Of a stretch of DNA of 64,000 nt, positions 41,419 through 50,701 are shown one piece after another; positions within the stretch are counted from its first letter, which is position 1; each line of letters begins with the position of its first letter. The position numbers and the translations under genes are program-made. The notes under the pieces are model-generated. The model was not told where the DNA came from, made no database searches, and saw only the letters and a list, made by a program, of their open reading frames with translations. This DNA is from Providencia rettgeri (GTDB lineage Bacteria > Pseudomonadota > Gammaproteobacteria > Enterobacterales > Enterobacteriaceae), in contig NZ_CP017671.1 in the NCBI RefSeq assembly GCF_001874625.1, forward strand, positions 4,030,001-4,094,000, read 5' to 3'.

Positions 41419-41919
41419 ATGAGGGCAAAAATCCACAGCTGGTTCTACATGTTTATCACATTCAATATAGTGTCATTTCCAGCATCAGCCGCGTTTACGG
41501 TGAATTTTAATGGTACGTTAGTTGTCACACCGCCAGAATGTACAGTTAATGGAGGCTCAACAACCGATGTACAATTTGGCGATGTACATGAAACATTGAT
41601 TAATAATAGCAGTTATAAACGCACGCCAATTATGTATGCATTAAATTGCACACAGGTATACAACAACGCGCTAAAAATGACCTTAACGTGGAATGCCATC
41701 ACGTTAAATGGCCAAAATGTAGTGCGCACTAATCGAAGTAATTTAGGAATAGCTATTTATCAAGATAATACTCGCTTGAATAATGGAACATCATTGAACT
41801 TCACCTATGGTGGGAGCATGCCCGCATTGTATGCCGTCCCAGTAAAACCAACAGGAACAGTACTCACTGACGGTGGTGAATTTAATGGTGTATTAACGAT
41901 GGTTGTTGATTACCGCTGA
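41419..41919 (+). CDS. Fimbrial minor subunit, second of four tandem paralogues
   Basis: 166 residues, signal peptide ending SASA (about residue 24). It shares with the previous gene TPPECTV, YKRTPI, NRSNLGIAIYQD, ALYAVPVKPTGT and the end MVVDYR. AGGATGAAAAA precedes the ATG. The high similarity suggests a recent duplication. Confidence 0.87.
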   Translation: MRAKIHSWFYMFITFNIVSFPASAAFTVNFNGTLVVTPPECTVNGGSTTDVQFGDVHETLINNSSYKRTPIMYALNCTQVYNNALKMTLTWNAITLNGQNVVRTNRSNLGIAIYQDNTRLNNGTSLNFTYGGSMPALYAVPVKPTGTVLTDGGEFNGVLTMVVDYR

Positions 41920-41929
41920 GGAAATCTTT

Positions 41930-42427
41930 ATGAAATTAAATCGGTGCTTAAAGTCAATTTTAACTTTCGTTATTCTGATTAATTCTGGTATGGCATTCGG
42001 TATCGGAGCTAATTTATCCGGAAACCTAATAGTAACACCTCCAGAATGTATTTTAAATAATGGACAACAGCAGGCTGTGCATTTTAACGATATTTTATTA
42101 ACGCGTATCGATGGAATTAACTACCAGCAGACATTGGTATTTAAATTGACATGCACACAGCTGGCGAAGAATGCAATTAAACTTACGATTCAAGGTGATG
42201 TAACTAGTTTTAATAGCAATGGAGCGCTCAAAACTAGTCACTCTAAACTGGGTATAGCATTTTATCTAAATGATGTACGCCAAGCAATTAATGAGACTAT
42301 AAACGTGAATTATACTGCATTACCTACAATTAAAGTGGCCCCCATAAAAAATCTAACTGCGAGCTACAGTAATACGGATGGAGGTGCATTTACTGCGTTA
42401 GCAACCCTGAAAGTAGATTATCAATGA
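41930..42427 (+). CDS. Fimbrial minor subunit, third of four tandem paralogues
   Basis: 165 residues from the ATG at 41930, placed by GAGGAAAT. Signal peptide to about residue 23 (SGMAFG). It retains TPPECIL, HSKLGIAFYLND and VAPIKN but is more diverged than the two before it; the end TLKVDYQ keeps the pilin pattern. The next gene's upstream ATG overlaps its stop. Confidence 0.86.
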   Translation: MKLNRCLKSILTFVILINSGMAFGIGANLSGNLIVTPPECILNNGQQQAVHFNDILLTRIDGINYQQTLVFKLTCTQLAKNAIKLTIQGDVTSFNSNGALKTSHSKLGIAFYLNDVRQAINETINVNYTALPTIKVAPIKNLTASYSNTDGGAFTALATLKVDYQ

Positions 42428-42435
42428 GGGACATA

Positions 42436-42954
42436 ATGGGAACATTATTACAAAAAATTTGCTTCTTACGTAACGGGCTAGGAGTAATACTCCTCACTAT
42501 TGTCTCATGGAACTCACAAGCTAATTGGCTATTTGATGGGACATTGATTATTCCGCCAGTCTGTCAGCTAGGACATGAAGACCCGATCAGAGTTTCTTTT
42601 GGGAAGGTGGGAGTGCGAAAAGTTGATGGGCATTTATTTAAGCAAAATATTCCTTATCAACTTAATTGCCAAGGAGATTTAAATCAACCTTGGGATATCA
42701 CTTTATCTTTTAATGCAACTTTAGCAGGTTCAGGATTTGATAATGCAACATTGCGTACTTCTAGCTTACTGAATGTAAACAAGCTAGGCATCCAAATACA
42801 AAAAGATGGTGTACCGCTGGAGTTAAATAAGGCATTTGCTATTGATACAGGGCATTTACCAGTACTATCTGCAGTTCCGATTAAGCGAACTGGCGTTGAT
42901 TTAGTGGGAGATGATTTTACAGCACAAGGTACATTAGCGATTGCATTTCAATAA
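42436..42954 (+). CDS. Fimbrial minor subunit, fourth of four tandem paralogues
   Basis: 172 residues from the ATG at 42436 (GAGGGACATA just before it); an ATG at 42424 overlaps the previous stop. The signal peptide ends SQA (about residue 29). It keeps IPPVCQL, the second Cys (LNCQGD), LGIQIQKDG and SAVPIKRTG. It ends LAIAFQ, lacking the penultimate Tyr of the others. Confidence 0.86.
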   Translation: MGTLLQKICFLRNGLGVILLTIVSWNSQANWLFDGTLIIPPVCQLGHEDPIRVSFGKVGVRKVDGHLFKQNIPYQLNCQGDLNQPWDITLSFNATLAGSGFDNATLRTSSLLNVNKLGIQIQKDGVPLELNKAFAIDTGHLPVLSAVPIKRTGVDLVGDDFTAQGTLAIAFQ

Positions 42955-42973
42955 ATACACCATGGACTAAGAG

Positions 42974-43504
42974 ATGAAAATACAACTAGGCCGCTGGCTT
43001 CCTTGGGTAATATTAAGTATATCATTCCCAATATTTGCAGATGACGTACTTTTTGATGGCACGCTGGTAGAGGATGCCTGCGAAGTATACCCAGGGGATG
43101 AAAATATTGAACTCGATTTTGGGACTGTAATTGATGAATATCTATATCTCAATACACGTACGAATAGTCAGCCTTTTACTATTCGCTTAATTAATTGTGA
43201 TTTGGTATTAGGAAAAGAAGTTCAAGTTACCTTTACAGGTAATGAAAGCACAACTTTACCTGGATTATTAGCTTTAAATAATGTAAGTCACGCAAAAGGT
43301 ATTGCTGTGGGATTAGAATCAGCTAATGGTACGCCAATAAAACTGAACAAAATGAAAGGTCACATTCAAGGATTGCATTCTGGTAATGGTAATAATTTGA
43401 ATTTTAAAGCATATATTCAAGGTGAGCCTAAAGCACTACAAGAAAAAAATATTATTCTGGGTGATTTCGTAGCTACAACTACTTTTACACTAGAATATGA
43501 ATAA
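42974..43504 (+). CDS. Fimbrial subunit, MrpG/PapK-like adaptor
   Basis: 176 residues; signal peptide ends PIFA (about residue 18). Mature DDVLFDGTLVEDACEVYPGD, second Cys in INCDLVLG, end FTLEYE. It resembles the major pilin class more than the four-gene array before it. Immediately upstream of the adhesin gene, it fits an adaptor that joins the tip adhesin to the fibre. Confidence 0.88.
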   Translation: MKIQLGRWLPWVILSISFPIFADDVLFDGTLVEDACEVYPGDENIELDFGTVIDEYLYLNTRTNSQPFTIRLINCDLVLGKEVQVTFTGNESTTLPGLLALNNVSHAKGIAVGLESANGTPIKLNKMKGHIQGLHSGNGNNLNFKAYIQGEPKALQEKNIILGDFVATTTFTLEYE

Positions 43505-43538
43505 AATTTTTTTATAAAGATAAATATGGAAAGCAATA

Positions 43539-44528
43539 ATGAATAGACTATTATTTCTGTTTTTTTTATTTTCAGGGCAATGCTTATCGGAAGAACTTAC
43601 CGAATTGCCTGCAGGCAGTTCATTTATTTACCCTAAACAAATATCAACAAAATGGCTTCATTACACACTTTCAAATTGTATTGGCCCAAGCAATCCACAT
43701 GCAAACTGTAGAGATAATAATGATATTGTTTTAGATGGTGAAATTGAAATAACGATACGCCTTACCCAGGGTACTTTAAACCAAGCGATTAATAATAGAA
43801 TTAATGCGACAAATAATTCAACCACTATTTCTCGTCAAGGTAAATTTGACTGGGTAGGAGGTGGATATGGTCTGAGGATTGAATGGACTGAAACAGTACC
43901 GGGTTTAATCTGTACACCAAATGATAATGCTAGTTATCAAAAATGTCTAAGTCGATATTTGGGAAATACGTATACTGTGAAACATAACTTTATGACTTCA
44001 CAAGGTGCAGCTGTGTGGAAACATTTAAGTAAATATCCGCTATGCAATAGAGGCATTCTCTTTCAAAACCAGTTATCTACAACAGGTGTTTCTGATATTT
44101 ATTCGACAGATTTTGAATCAACATGCACAAAAGGAGGGCCAAATGATATAACTCCTCCAGAATTAGAAGATTCTGCAGTGTGTAGCTTAAATAGTCAAAA
44201 CTTAAATTTAAATTACTCATCAACAAACTTTAATGTTACTGGCCTCACTCAAAATGTAAATTTAATGATTTCGTGTACCTCGGGTAGTGCAAAAAATTAC
44301 AAACTTAAGTTGACGGGAAGTAATGTAACAAACGGTCGTCTTAATTTTGGTAATGGAGTTTCTGCCCAAGTATCATTTAATGGTACACAAGTTCAAGCTA
44401 ATGGAATGGGGATCCAATTAGATAACTTAACGAGTAAATCGATTCCAGTAAGTGCGACTCTAATGGGATCTGCTTCGTCTGCTGGAGTCAGCAATGCAAC
44501 GGGGGTTTTAATATTGGAGGCTCTATAA
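43539..44528 (+). CDS. Two-domain tip adhesin (MrpH-like)
   Basis: 329 residues with a signal peptide (about 1-17). The receptor-binding domain is residues 18-205, with Cys47, Cys57, Cys125, Cys136, Cys169 and Cys196. After a short linker (DITPPELEDSAV) comes a pilin domain (about 212-329) with Cys215 and Cys246. Last gene of the operon, as mrpH in Proteus, whose product binds through zinc held by histidines; His41, His54, His149 and His162 are the only candidates here. The receptor is unknown. Confidence 0.85.
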   Translation: MNRLLFLFFLFSGQCLSEELTELPAGSSFIYPKQISTKWLHYTLSNCIGPSNPHANCRDNNDIVLDGEIEITIRLTQGTLNQAINNRINATNNSTTISRQGKFDWVGGGYGLRIEWTETVPGLICTPNDNASYQKCLSRYLGNTYTVKHNFMTSQGAAVWKHLSKYPLCNRGILFQNQLSTTGVSDIYSTDFESTCTKGGPNDITPPELEDSAVCSLNSQNLNLNYSSTNFNVTGLTQNVNLMISCTSGSAKNYKLKLTGSNVTNGRLNFGNGVSAQVSFNGTQVQANGMGIQLDNLTSKSIPVSATLMGSASSAGVSNATGVLILEAL

Positions 44529-44909
44529 ATAAAAAGTTTTTGAATTCATGTAACTTTAAAAAATAACAGTTAGTCTTAATCTTTTTTCAATAATAGGTGA
44601 GCATAAAATATTAATTAATGTGTAAACACCCCAATCACCTTAGACTAAATGATTTTTATTAATAATCTCATGAGCTATTGTGCTAATAAGATTAGCTTAT
44701 TAGCATAAACTACTGATTCATCAATGGCTTTTAATATATCAAACGTTTAAATCAGTATTTGTCTATAAAGGAGCCATCAAAAATGGACAATTAAATTATT
44801 ATAATTTCATTAAGATAATTTAAAATCAAGAAACGACAAATATAAATAGCATTAACATGTTAATATGTAAATAGAATGAAATAAACTAGCTCGATAAAGG
44901 AATATAAAT
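44529..44909. other. Intergenic region with an inverted repeat
   Basis: 380 AT-rich bases after the adhesin gene. The 10-bp arms TGCTAATAAG and CTTATTAGCA (44681-44690 and 44696-44705) form a hairpin without a T run. No clear terminator for the fimbrial operon is seen. The rest must hold the deaminase promoter, which I cannot locate. Confidence 0.5.
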
Positions 44910-45401
44910 ATGGTCATTAATTCGAAAAAAGAAGTTCAACAGCACGAATTGGATATTCAATTTATGACGAGAACTTTAGCTGTTGCAACTGATGCTGCTA
45001 AAAAAGGCAATGAACCTTTTGGGGCAATATTAGTGAAAGCTAACCAAATTGTGATGATAGGAGAAAACCATATTCATACCGAGAGCGACCCCACCTATCA
45101 TGCAGAAATAGGTCTTATACGAAAGTTTTGTTCAGAGCATAAAATTACAGACTTGTCAGAGTATACTCTTTATACTAGCTGTGAACCTTGCTGCATGTGT
45201 TCGGGAGCAATGGTTTGGAGCCAATTAGGACGAATGGTTTATAGCCTTTCACATGATGAATTAGCTGAAATTGCGGGCTTTAATATCATGCTCGGCAGTG
45301 ATGAAATATTCGCAAAAAGCCCATTTAAGCCCACTGTAGTTAAAGGTATTTTAAAAGAACACGCGACTACGATTTATAAACAATATTTTAAACGAAGCTA
45401 A
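44910..45401 (+). CDS. CMP/dCMP-type nucleoside or guanine deaminase
   Basis: 163 residues of the zinc cytidine-deaminase fold. The catalytic HAE is at 64-66 and the zinc cysteines Cys94 and Cys97 are in CEPCCMC; GNEPFGAILV is the substrate-loop start. The family includes guanine deaminase and TadA; the size and the C-terminal part suggest a free-base or nucleoside deaminase rather than TadA. It stands alone with its own terminator. AAAGGAAT precedes the ATG. Confidence 0.88.
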   Translation: MVINSKKEVQQHELDIQFMTRTLAVATDAAKKGNEPFGAILVKANQIVMIGENHIHTESDPTYHAEIGLIRKFCSEHKITDLSEYTLYTSCEPCCMCSGAMVWSQLGRMVYSLSHDELAEIAGFNIMLGSDEIFAKSPFKPTVVKGILKEHATTIYKQYFKRS

Positions 45402-45464
45402 TAATATTAGGCCTACTGCTGACTTATAATAATAATCTTAGCTCCTAAATACTGTGCTTTTGTG

Positions 45465-45496
45465 AGCCCTCATTGTAATACAGTGAGGGCTTTTTA
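45465..45496 (+). terminator. Rho-independent terminator of the deaminase gene
   Basis: The arms AGCCCTCA and TGAGGGCT, extendable inwards with a G-U pair, are followed by TTTTTATT. Confidence 0.88.
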
Positions 45497-45526
45497 TTCT
45501 CTACAAAATGGCGCAATCTCACCTTA

Positions 45527-47073
45527 CTATGCGGATAAATTAAACTGTTGCACAGACTGCTGTAGCTCTCGGGTTTGCTGGCTTAATGAATTAGCTGCCG
45601 TAGCAACTTGTTCAACTAAAGACGCATTTTGCTGGGTAACGCTATCCATCTGCGTAATAGCGACACCGACTTGTGCAATCCCTTTACTTTGCTCCTCTGA
45701 AGCTACCGTAATTTGCTTCATAATAGCAGTGACCTCGTTAATACCTCGCAGGATACTTTCCATCGTTTTTCCCATCTCATTAACTAGCCCCGTTCCTTTT
45801 TCCACACAAGCACCTGAACTAGCAATTAACTTTTCAATCTCCATAGCGGCATCTGCACTGTGACTTGCCAATTTACGAACTTCAGCCGCAACCACCATAA
45901 AACCTCGACCATGCACACCAGCACGAGCCGCTTCAATAGATGCATTCAAAGCTAAGATATTTGTTTGAAAACTAATGTCATTCATCATGCTGATGATATC
46001 TGAGATTTTTTGTGAACTTTGTGAAATTTCACTCATCGTTGTAACGACAGAGTAAACAATTTCATTGCCTTTATTCGCAACCACAGAAGCTTCGCTAGCT
46101 AAATGGTTTGCGTGAAGTGTATTTTCCATATTCAACTGAACTGCGGCGGTGATTTGTTCCATACTCGCAGCGGTTTCTTCTAAGGCAGCCGCTTGTTCTT
46201 CAGTACGCGATGAAAGGTCATTATTACCATTAGAAATCTCACTCGCCCCCAGATAAATATTCTCACTTCCTTGCCTGATCGAGCCTACTGATTCATGCAG
46301 ATCTTTTCTCATTTCTTCAAGGATCGGAAATAATCTCCCCACACAGTTGTTACCAAACGGTAGCACTGGCTGGCTTAAATTCCCTTTTGCAATTTCAATA
46401 AAGTGCTGTCTCAACACCCCTAATGGCTTTTGCATCATAGTCGCCATATAGCGATCCGTAAAAATGAGCATCAATATTCCTAGTATTGCCGTAATAATCA
46501 TGACGATACGCGTAATATCCATCACATTATCAACATGTTGCCGAGTATGACTAATCAATGCATCAGCCGTCTGATTAAACTTTTGAATTGAAGCACCAAA
46601 AGCGCGGCTCAAAGCAGGAGTAATGTTGTGAGCATGGGCTAAATATTTATTCGGATCATTGTCCATGCTTAGCATAAGTTGAGGTGTTACCCCATCATCG
46701 AATAGCGCCTGCCAACTATAAATTACCTGCTCTGATATTTCAGGGTCCATTGGTCCTGGAGAGATAGACTTCATCTGTTCTAAATATTTTTCCATATTCG
46801 ACAGAGCCTCTTTTACAGGGGCATAATCTACTGTTTTTCCTTCACTTTTACTTTCCATTACCCGAGTCAGTCGTGTGACAAATCGAAAATATTGATCGTT
46901 TCCCTGACTAAGTACTGTCATTTGCTGGACTAATTGTCTATCGATATCATTTCCATCTGCAATACGTGATAGTGACCAACCACTGTAAACATTTGTCCCC
47001 CCAAAATCAGGCATAAAATACTTAATAATACGAAGACCGCAGTACGAATTGAGTAATCGCGAAGTTTCTGCAT
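45527..47073 (-). pseudogene. Methyl-accepting chemotaxis protein, frameshifted near the N-terminus
   Basis: The main frame (45527-47014) gives 495 residues: periplasmic ligand domain, second membrane helix (about 168-185), HAMP, and the signalling domain with the conserved tip (ISFQTNILALNASIEAARAG). Its first Met is not a natural start. The true start appears to be the ATG at 47073 (AAGAGAA upstream), giving MQKLRDYSIRTAVFVLLSIL, the missing first membrane helix, in another frame. The two frames meet at six C (46997-47002, G on the coding strand); five G more or fewer would not do, but seven or four would join them. It could be an assembly error, a real inactivation or phase variation. No C-terminal NWETF pentapeptide. 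Confidence 0.8.
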
Positions 47074-47380
47074 GGAATTTCTCTTTCGGTGAGATAAAAT
47101 GACGATATTTAACTTTATCGGCGATAAAGAGAATAATTTTAGGGTTAACTGAAGTAGATAATCACAGAATCAGGCTGATAATAAGTAAAAACACTTATAA
47201 TTCAAAGGGGTTACTATTTGGTTATGAGAATTATCGAATATCGATATTGGAATTTAATTCCAGAAACTTGATACAAGTCTCAAAATAATACAATCATTGA
47301 AAAAACAAACTGATATAAGAAATTATTTATTTTTGCATAAAAAGAGTTAGTGAATAATATTAAAATTACATACAGTTATA
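47074..47380. other. Intergenic region upstream of the chemotaxis receptor
   Basis: About 300 AT-rich bases between the receptor start and the tnaB terminator. It should contain the receptor promoter; I see no secure sigma-28 or sigma-70 box and no gene. Confidence 0.5.
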
Positions 47381-47413
47381 AAAAAGGCACAGCAAACCCT
47401 CACTGTACCTTTG
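47381..47413 (-). terminator. Terminator of the tna operon
   Basis: On the minus strand the arms AAAGGTACAG and CTGTGCCTTT (one G-U pair) have a 10-base loop and are followed by TTTAT. It is located 31 bases after the tnaB stop. Confidence 0.8.
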
Positions 47414-47443
47414 CAGTTATTCTACAACTTGTATTTTGAAAAA

Positions 47444-48691
47444 TTAACGGTATATCGGTAACAAATTAAACTGCGCTAACAATTGGCAAATAATGCCAAC
47501 GACTCCAAAGGCGATAACGGCATAGATTAGCCCTTTTCCGCCCCATACTTTGAATCTAGAATCAGGGAAACGCTCTCTTACTTTTAATGCCATAACTGCC
47601 GGGCAAATAATCGCCCAGATACATGCGGCCATACCTGCATATGCAATTGCAATGAGAAAACCATTTGGGAATAACATGCAAAGAACAAGTGGTGGCAAGA
47701 AGCATAATAAGGCGGATTTCATTCTACCTGATGGGTTATCTTTAAAGTTTAATGAAGCAAGAATATAATCAAACAACCCAATAGCAACACCTAAAAATGA
47801 ACAAAATACTGCACTTATTGAAAACCATAGTAAGAATGTCGCAATATTCTTACTATTGAGGACCGCATAAAGCGACTCAATAAACGCATCTAAATTACCA
47901 CCTTTATTAATAATTGTTAAAAATTCTGTTCTTGGTAAATTCCCCATTGTTCCTAATATCCATAAGAAATAAAGAACAAGGGCTAATACACACCCAATCA
48001 CACAGCTTTTAACCACTTTCCTTTCATTTTCATGATACAATTTATATAAGCTGCATACATTGCCATGATAACCAAAAGAAGTAATTGCATATGGAATAAT
48101 AATAAAGATAAAGGGCAATAGTGATGTGTTTCCACCTTCAACTGGTGATGTTAATAACAAATCTGTTTTTACAATGAAAAATAACCCTGAGAAAGCCAAA
48201 ATAAATAAAACTATTTTAATAAATAAAAATAAAGATGTTAACCGGCTTGCTCCTACCCCACTCCACCAAATACTTGCTCCTAATATCAATGTAAATACAA
48301 TAAATATTAATCTTAAATTAACATTATAGCCATAAATAGCCGCAGCCTCTTTTATGACTGACCCTGCTGCTGATATATAGGCGTAAATTAATATATAAAG
48401 AACAAATATTAGTGCTATATTAGCAATATAGCATGCCCACTTTGGTAATAATTCTTTAGAAATAAAAAAATAATTCGTTCCCGCCCCATACTTAGATATA
48501 CATTCTAAAATATAAATTCCTGAATGAAACATGAAGAAACAAACGATTAATAAAACAACTACAGAGTTAATAAACCAAGCTCCTGCCATAATAGTTGGCA
48601 AGCTAAACATCCCTGCCCCTATCATTGCACCGCCTAGCACAAAACCCCCTACCAATATGGAGGGTTCTTTTTTGGCTGCCAAATTATTCAT
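47444..48691 (-). CDS. tnaB: Tryptophan permease TnaB
   Basis: 415 residues, the same as E. coli TnaB; an aromatic amino-acid permease with about eleven membrane helices. The N-terminal ILVGGFVLGGAMIGAGMFSL is the family signature. It imports tryptophan for tryptophanase. The ATG at 48691 follows AAGGTGAACACC; 17 codons upstream are open. It is 63 bases after tnaA, in one operon. Confidence 0.95.
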   Translation of the reverse strand: MNNLAAKKEPSILVGGFVLGGAMIGAGMFSLPTIMAGAWFINSVVVLLIVCFFMFHSGIYILECISKYGAGTNYFFISKELLPKWACYIANIALIFVLYILIYAYISAAGSVIKEAAAIYGYNVNLRLIFIVFTLILGASIWWSGVGASRLTSLFLFIKIVLFILAFSGLFFIVKTDLLLTSPVEGGNTSLLPFIFIIIPYAITSFGYHGNVCSLYKLYHENERKVVKSCVIGCVLALVLYFLWILGTMGNLPRTEFLTIINKGGNLDAFIESLYAVLNSKNIATFLLWFSISAVFCSFLGVAIGLFDYILASLNFKDNPSGRMKSALLCFLPPLVLCMLFPNGFLIAIAYAGMAACIWAIICPAVMALKVRERFPDSRFKVWGGKGLIYAVIAFGVVGIICQLLAQFNLLPIYR

Positions 48692-48754
48692 GGTGTTCAC
48701 CTTAAGAATAAGGATAAGGTTCCCGCATTGCACGGGAACCATAAGAGCGACCTA

Positions 48755-50158
48755 TTATTTGATTGGTTTTAATCTTGCAGTAAAGTGCCTTAATACTGGA
48801 GGTTCATATTCAAAATCAAGCCCTTTCAAAGTAGCAAATTTGTCTTTTAACCCAATCAGAGCATCTGCAATGTAATCCATGTGGTCGTTGGTATAAACGC
48901 GTCTTGCAATAGTTAACCGCATAAACTCCATATCTGCATGTTTTTGTTTGCCTGTTTCGGGATCGCGCCCTAATAAGAATGAGCCTATTTCAACCGCACG
49001 AACACCAGATTCTAAATATAATGCATTAATAACCGCTTGTGCTGGGAACTGGTCGCCAGGAATATGCGGTACTAGTTTCTTACAATCCACAAATACCGCA
49101 TGACCACCAGTAGGGTATTGAATTGAAATCCCTCCCTCACGTAAACGGTCTCCTAAATATTTAACTTGACCGATACGATAGTGTAAATATTCTTCCCCAG
49201 CCCCTTCTTCAAGGCCTTGAACCATGGCAGCCATATCACGACCAGCAAGACCGCCATAAGTAACAAACCCTTCCATTGGTACACAGCGCTGTCTAGCTAA
49301 CGTAAATATCTTTTCATCATTCTTAATACAAACTAATCCACCAATATTCAATAATGGGTCTTTCTTAGCTGACATAGTTAATGCATCAGCATATTTGTAC
49401 ATATCCAGAATAATTTCTTTAATTGTTGAATTTTTATATTTAGGATCACGTTCTTTTATAAAATACGCATTTTCACAGAAACGCGCTGAATCCATAACAA
49501 CAAAGATATTATGTTGTTTTGCTATTTCATAGACTTCTTTTAAGTTAGCCATTGATACTGGCTGGCCGCCGGCACTATTACAAGTAATAGTAGATACAAT
49601 CGCCACAACATTTTCAGCGCCATGTTGTGCAATGTTATCCTTTAATTTTTGAATATCAAAGTTACCTTTCCAGTCATCATAGGTATCTGAGTCATAAGCT
49701 TTTTCTGTAACAATATTAACTGCTTTACAGCCATTTAATTCAACATGAGCAGCGGTAGTATCAAAGTGGAAATTAGAAATAAAGACAGGTTTTTTAGCAC
49801 CACCTTGTTCCTGTTTTACTTTCAATAATACAGGAAATAACATGTTTTCAGCACCACGACCTTGGTGAGCAGGGATCACATAGTCATAATCGAACATCTC
49901 TTTAACTTTATCTTTTAAATCATAATAGTTACGAGATCCTGCATAGGCTTCATCACCAGTGATCATTGCTGCCCATTGATGATCACTCATGGCATTAGTA
50001 CCTGAGTCGGTCAATAAATCAATATACACAGCACTGCTTGGTAGCAAGAATGGATTGTATCCAGCTTCTTTTAACGCAGCTTCACGCTCTTCTCTACTTG
50101 GAATACGGATATTTTCTACCATTTTAATACGGAATGGTTCTACAATTCTTTTAGCCAT
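48755..50158 (-). CDS. tnaA: Tryptophanase
   Basis: PLP enzyme that splits tryptophan to indole, pyruvate and ammonia. The 467 residues begin [20 protein letters not shown], closely resembling the Proteus vulgaris enzyme. The PLP lysine is Lys266 in MSAKKD, and the HQGRGAE loop lies near residue 100. The C-terminal ends [11 protein letters not shown]. The related tyrosine phenol-lyase was considered; [20 protein letters not shown] and the TnaC leader favour tryptophanase. AAAGGTATT precedes the ATG. Confidence 0.96.
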   Translation of the reverse strand: MAKRIVEPFRIKMVENIRIPSREEREAALKEAGYNPFLLPSSAVYIDLLTDSGTNAMSDHQWAAMITGDEAYAGSRNYYDLKDKVKEMFDYDYVIPAHQGRGAENMLFPVLLKVKQEQGGAKKPVFISNFHFDTTAAHVELNGCKAVNIVTEKAYDSDTYDDWKGNFDIQKLKDNIAQHGAENVVAIVSTITCNSAGGQPVSMANLKEVYEIAKQHNIFVVMDSARFCENAYFIKERDPKYKNSTIKEIILDMYKYADALTMSAKKDPLLNIGGLVCIKNDEKIFTLARQRCVPMEGFVTYGGLAGRDMAAMVQGLEEGAGEEYLHYRIGQVKYLGDRLREGGISIQYPTGGHAVFVDCKKLVPHIPGDQFPAQAVINALYLESGVRAVEIGSFLLGRDPETGKQKHADMEFMRLTIARRVYTNDHMDYIADALIGLKDKFATLKGLDFEYEPPVLRHFTARLKPIK

Positions 50159-50257
50159 GATAATACCTTTAATTTTTCATTAAATAATAAATACAAAGGA
50201 TCGTACTTATAAAAAATAAGCTATAACGAAACTTTTAGTTTAGAAAAACAAAAAAGG

Positions 50258-50359
50258 TTATTTATTTGGGAAAAAGAAGGCTAAAGAAATATCAATATTG
50301 AACCATTTCTTCATATAGAAGAAATGCCTTGATATGAGAGACTTGCTTAACGAAAACAT
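50258..50359 (-). CDS. tnaC: TnaC tryptophan-sensing leader peptide
   Basis: A 33-codon ORF, 99 bases upstream of tnaA. It contains KKWFNID at residues 17-23, with Trp19 and Asp23 spaced like Trp12 and Asp16 of E. coli TnaC. Pro31 is twelve residues after the Trp, as Pro24 is in E. coli. Unlike E. coli, the Pro is followed by Asn-Lys before the stop, as in the Proteus type. Free tryptophan stalls the ribosome here, masks the Rho entry site and lets transcription pass to tnaA. GATAGGAGT lies upstream of the ATG. Confidence 0.93.
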   Translation of the reverse strand: MFSLSKSLISRHFFYMKKWFNIDISLAFFFPNK

Positions 50360-50449
50360 ACTATGACTCCTATCAAAAAGGAATTAGTACAACCAACAGC
50401 ATCATATATATAACAGTTAAAAATATAAAGTAATAGAGATTGTCATATA

Positions 50450-50455
50450 ATTATA
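50450..50455 (-). promoter_or_regulatory. Predicted -10 box of the tna promoter
   Basis: TATAAT on the minus strand, about 90 bases upstream of tnaC. No good -35 box is present, as expected for a CRP-dependent promoter. The overlapping TATATG (50444-50449) is an alternative that would put the CRP site at about -61. Confidence 0.5.
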
Positions 50456-50491
50456 CCTATATCACATAATCATTAGATAATACTAAGACAA

Positions 50492-50507
50492 ATTGACTCA
50501 AGTCACA
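50492..50507 (-). promoter_or_regulatory. Predicted CRP site upstream of tnaC
   Basis: TGTGA-CTTGAG-TCAAT on the minus strand, close to the consensus TGTGA-N6-TCACA. It is centred 56-61 bases before the likely transcription start, matching a class I CRP site and the known catabolite control of tna in E. coli. Confidence 0.65.
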
Positions 50508-50642
50508 CATTTAATTTTATTCGTTATTTTTTATAAGATTGTAAATATTAAAACATAAAAAAAACAAAAAATAATTATTATTCATATCTGTAATTTAATA
50601 ATTATAAAGAGTAATTTGGCTTTATTTAAATAACGCTTAACA

Positions 50643-50683
50643 AAAATAAAATGGGTAAAGTATGATTAGAATACTTTACCCAT
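50643..50683 (-). terminator. Terminator of the lipoprotein trio
   Basis: The 13-bp arms ATGGGTAAAGTAT and ATACTTTACCCAT have a 7-base loop and are followed on the minus strand by TTTTATTTTTG. It lies about 20 bases after the DUF799 stop. Confidence 0.9.
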
Positions 50684-50701
50684 GATTCAAATAATTAACA
50701 A

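Noticed and set aside
45462-45863. 133-codon open frame on the plus strand
   Set aside because: It overlaps the deaminase terminator and is antisense to the chemotaxis receptor, which has clear conserved domains.
48755-50158. Tyrosine phenol-lyase as an alternative identity
   Set aside because: The two enzymes are close relatives, but the N-terminus, the MSAKKDP lysine region, [14 protein letters not shown] and the upstream TnaC leader all fit tryptophanase.
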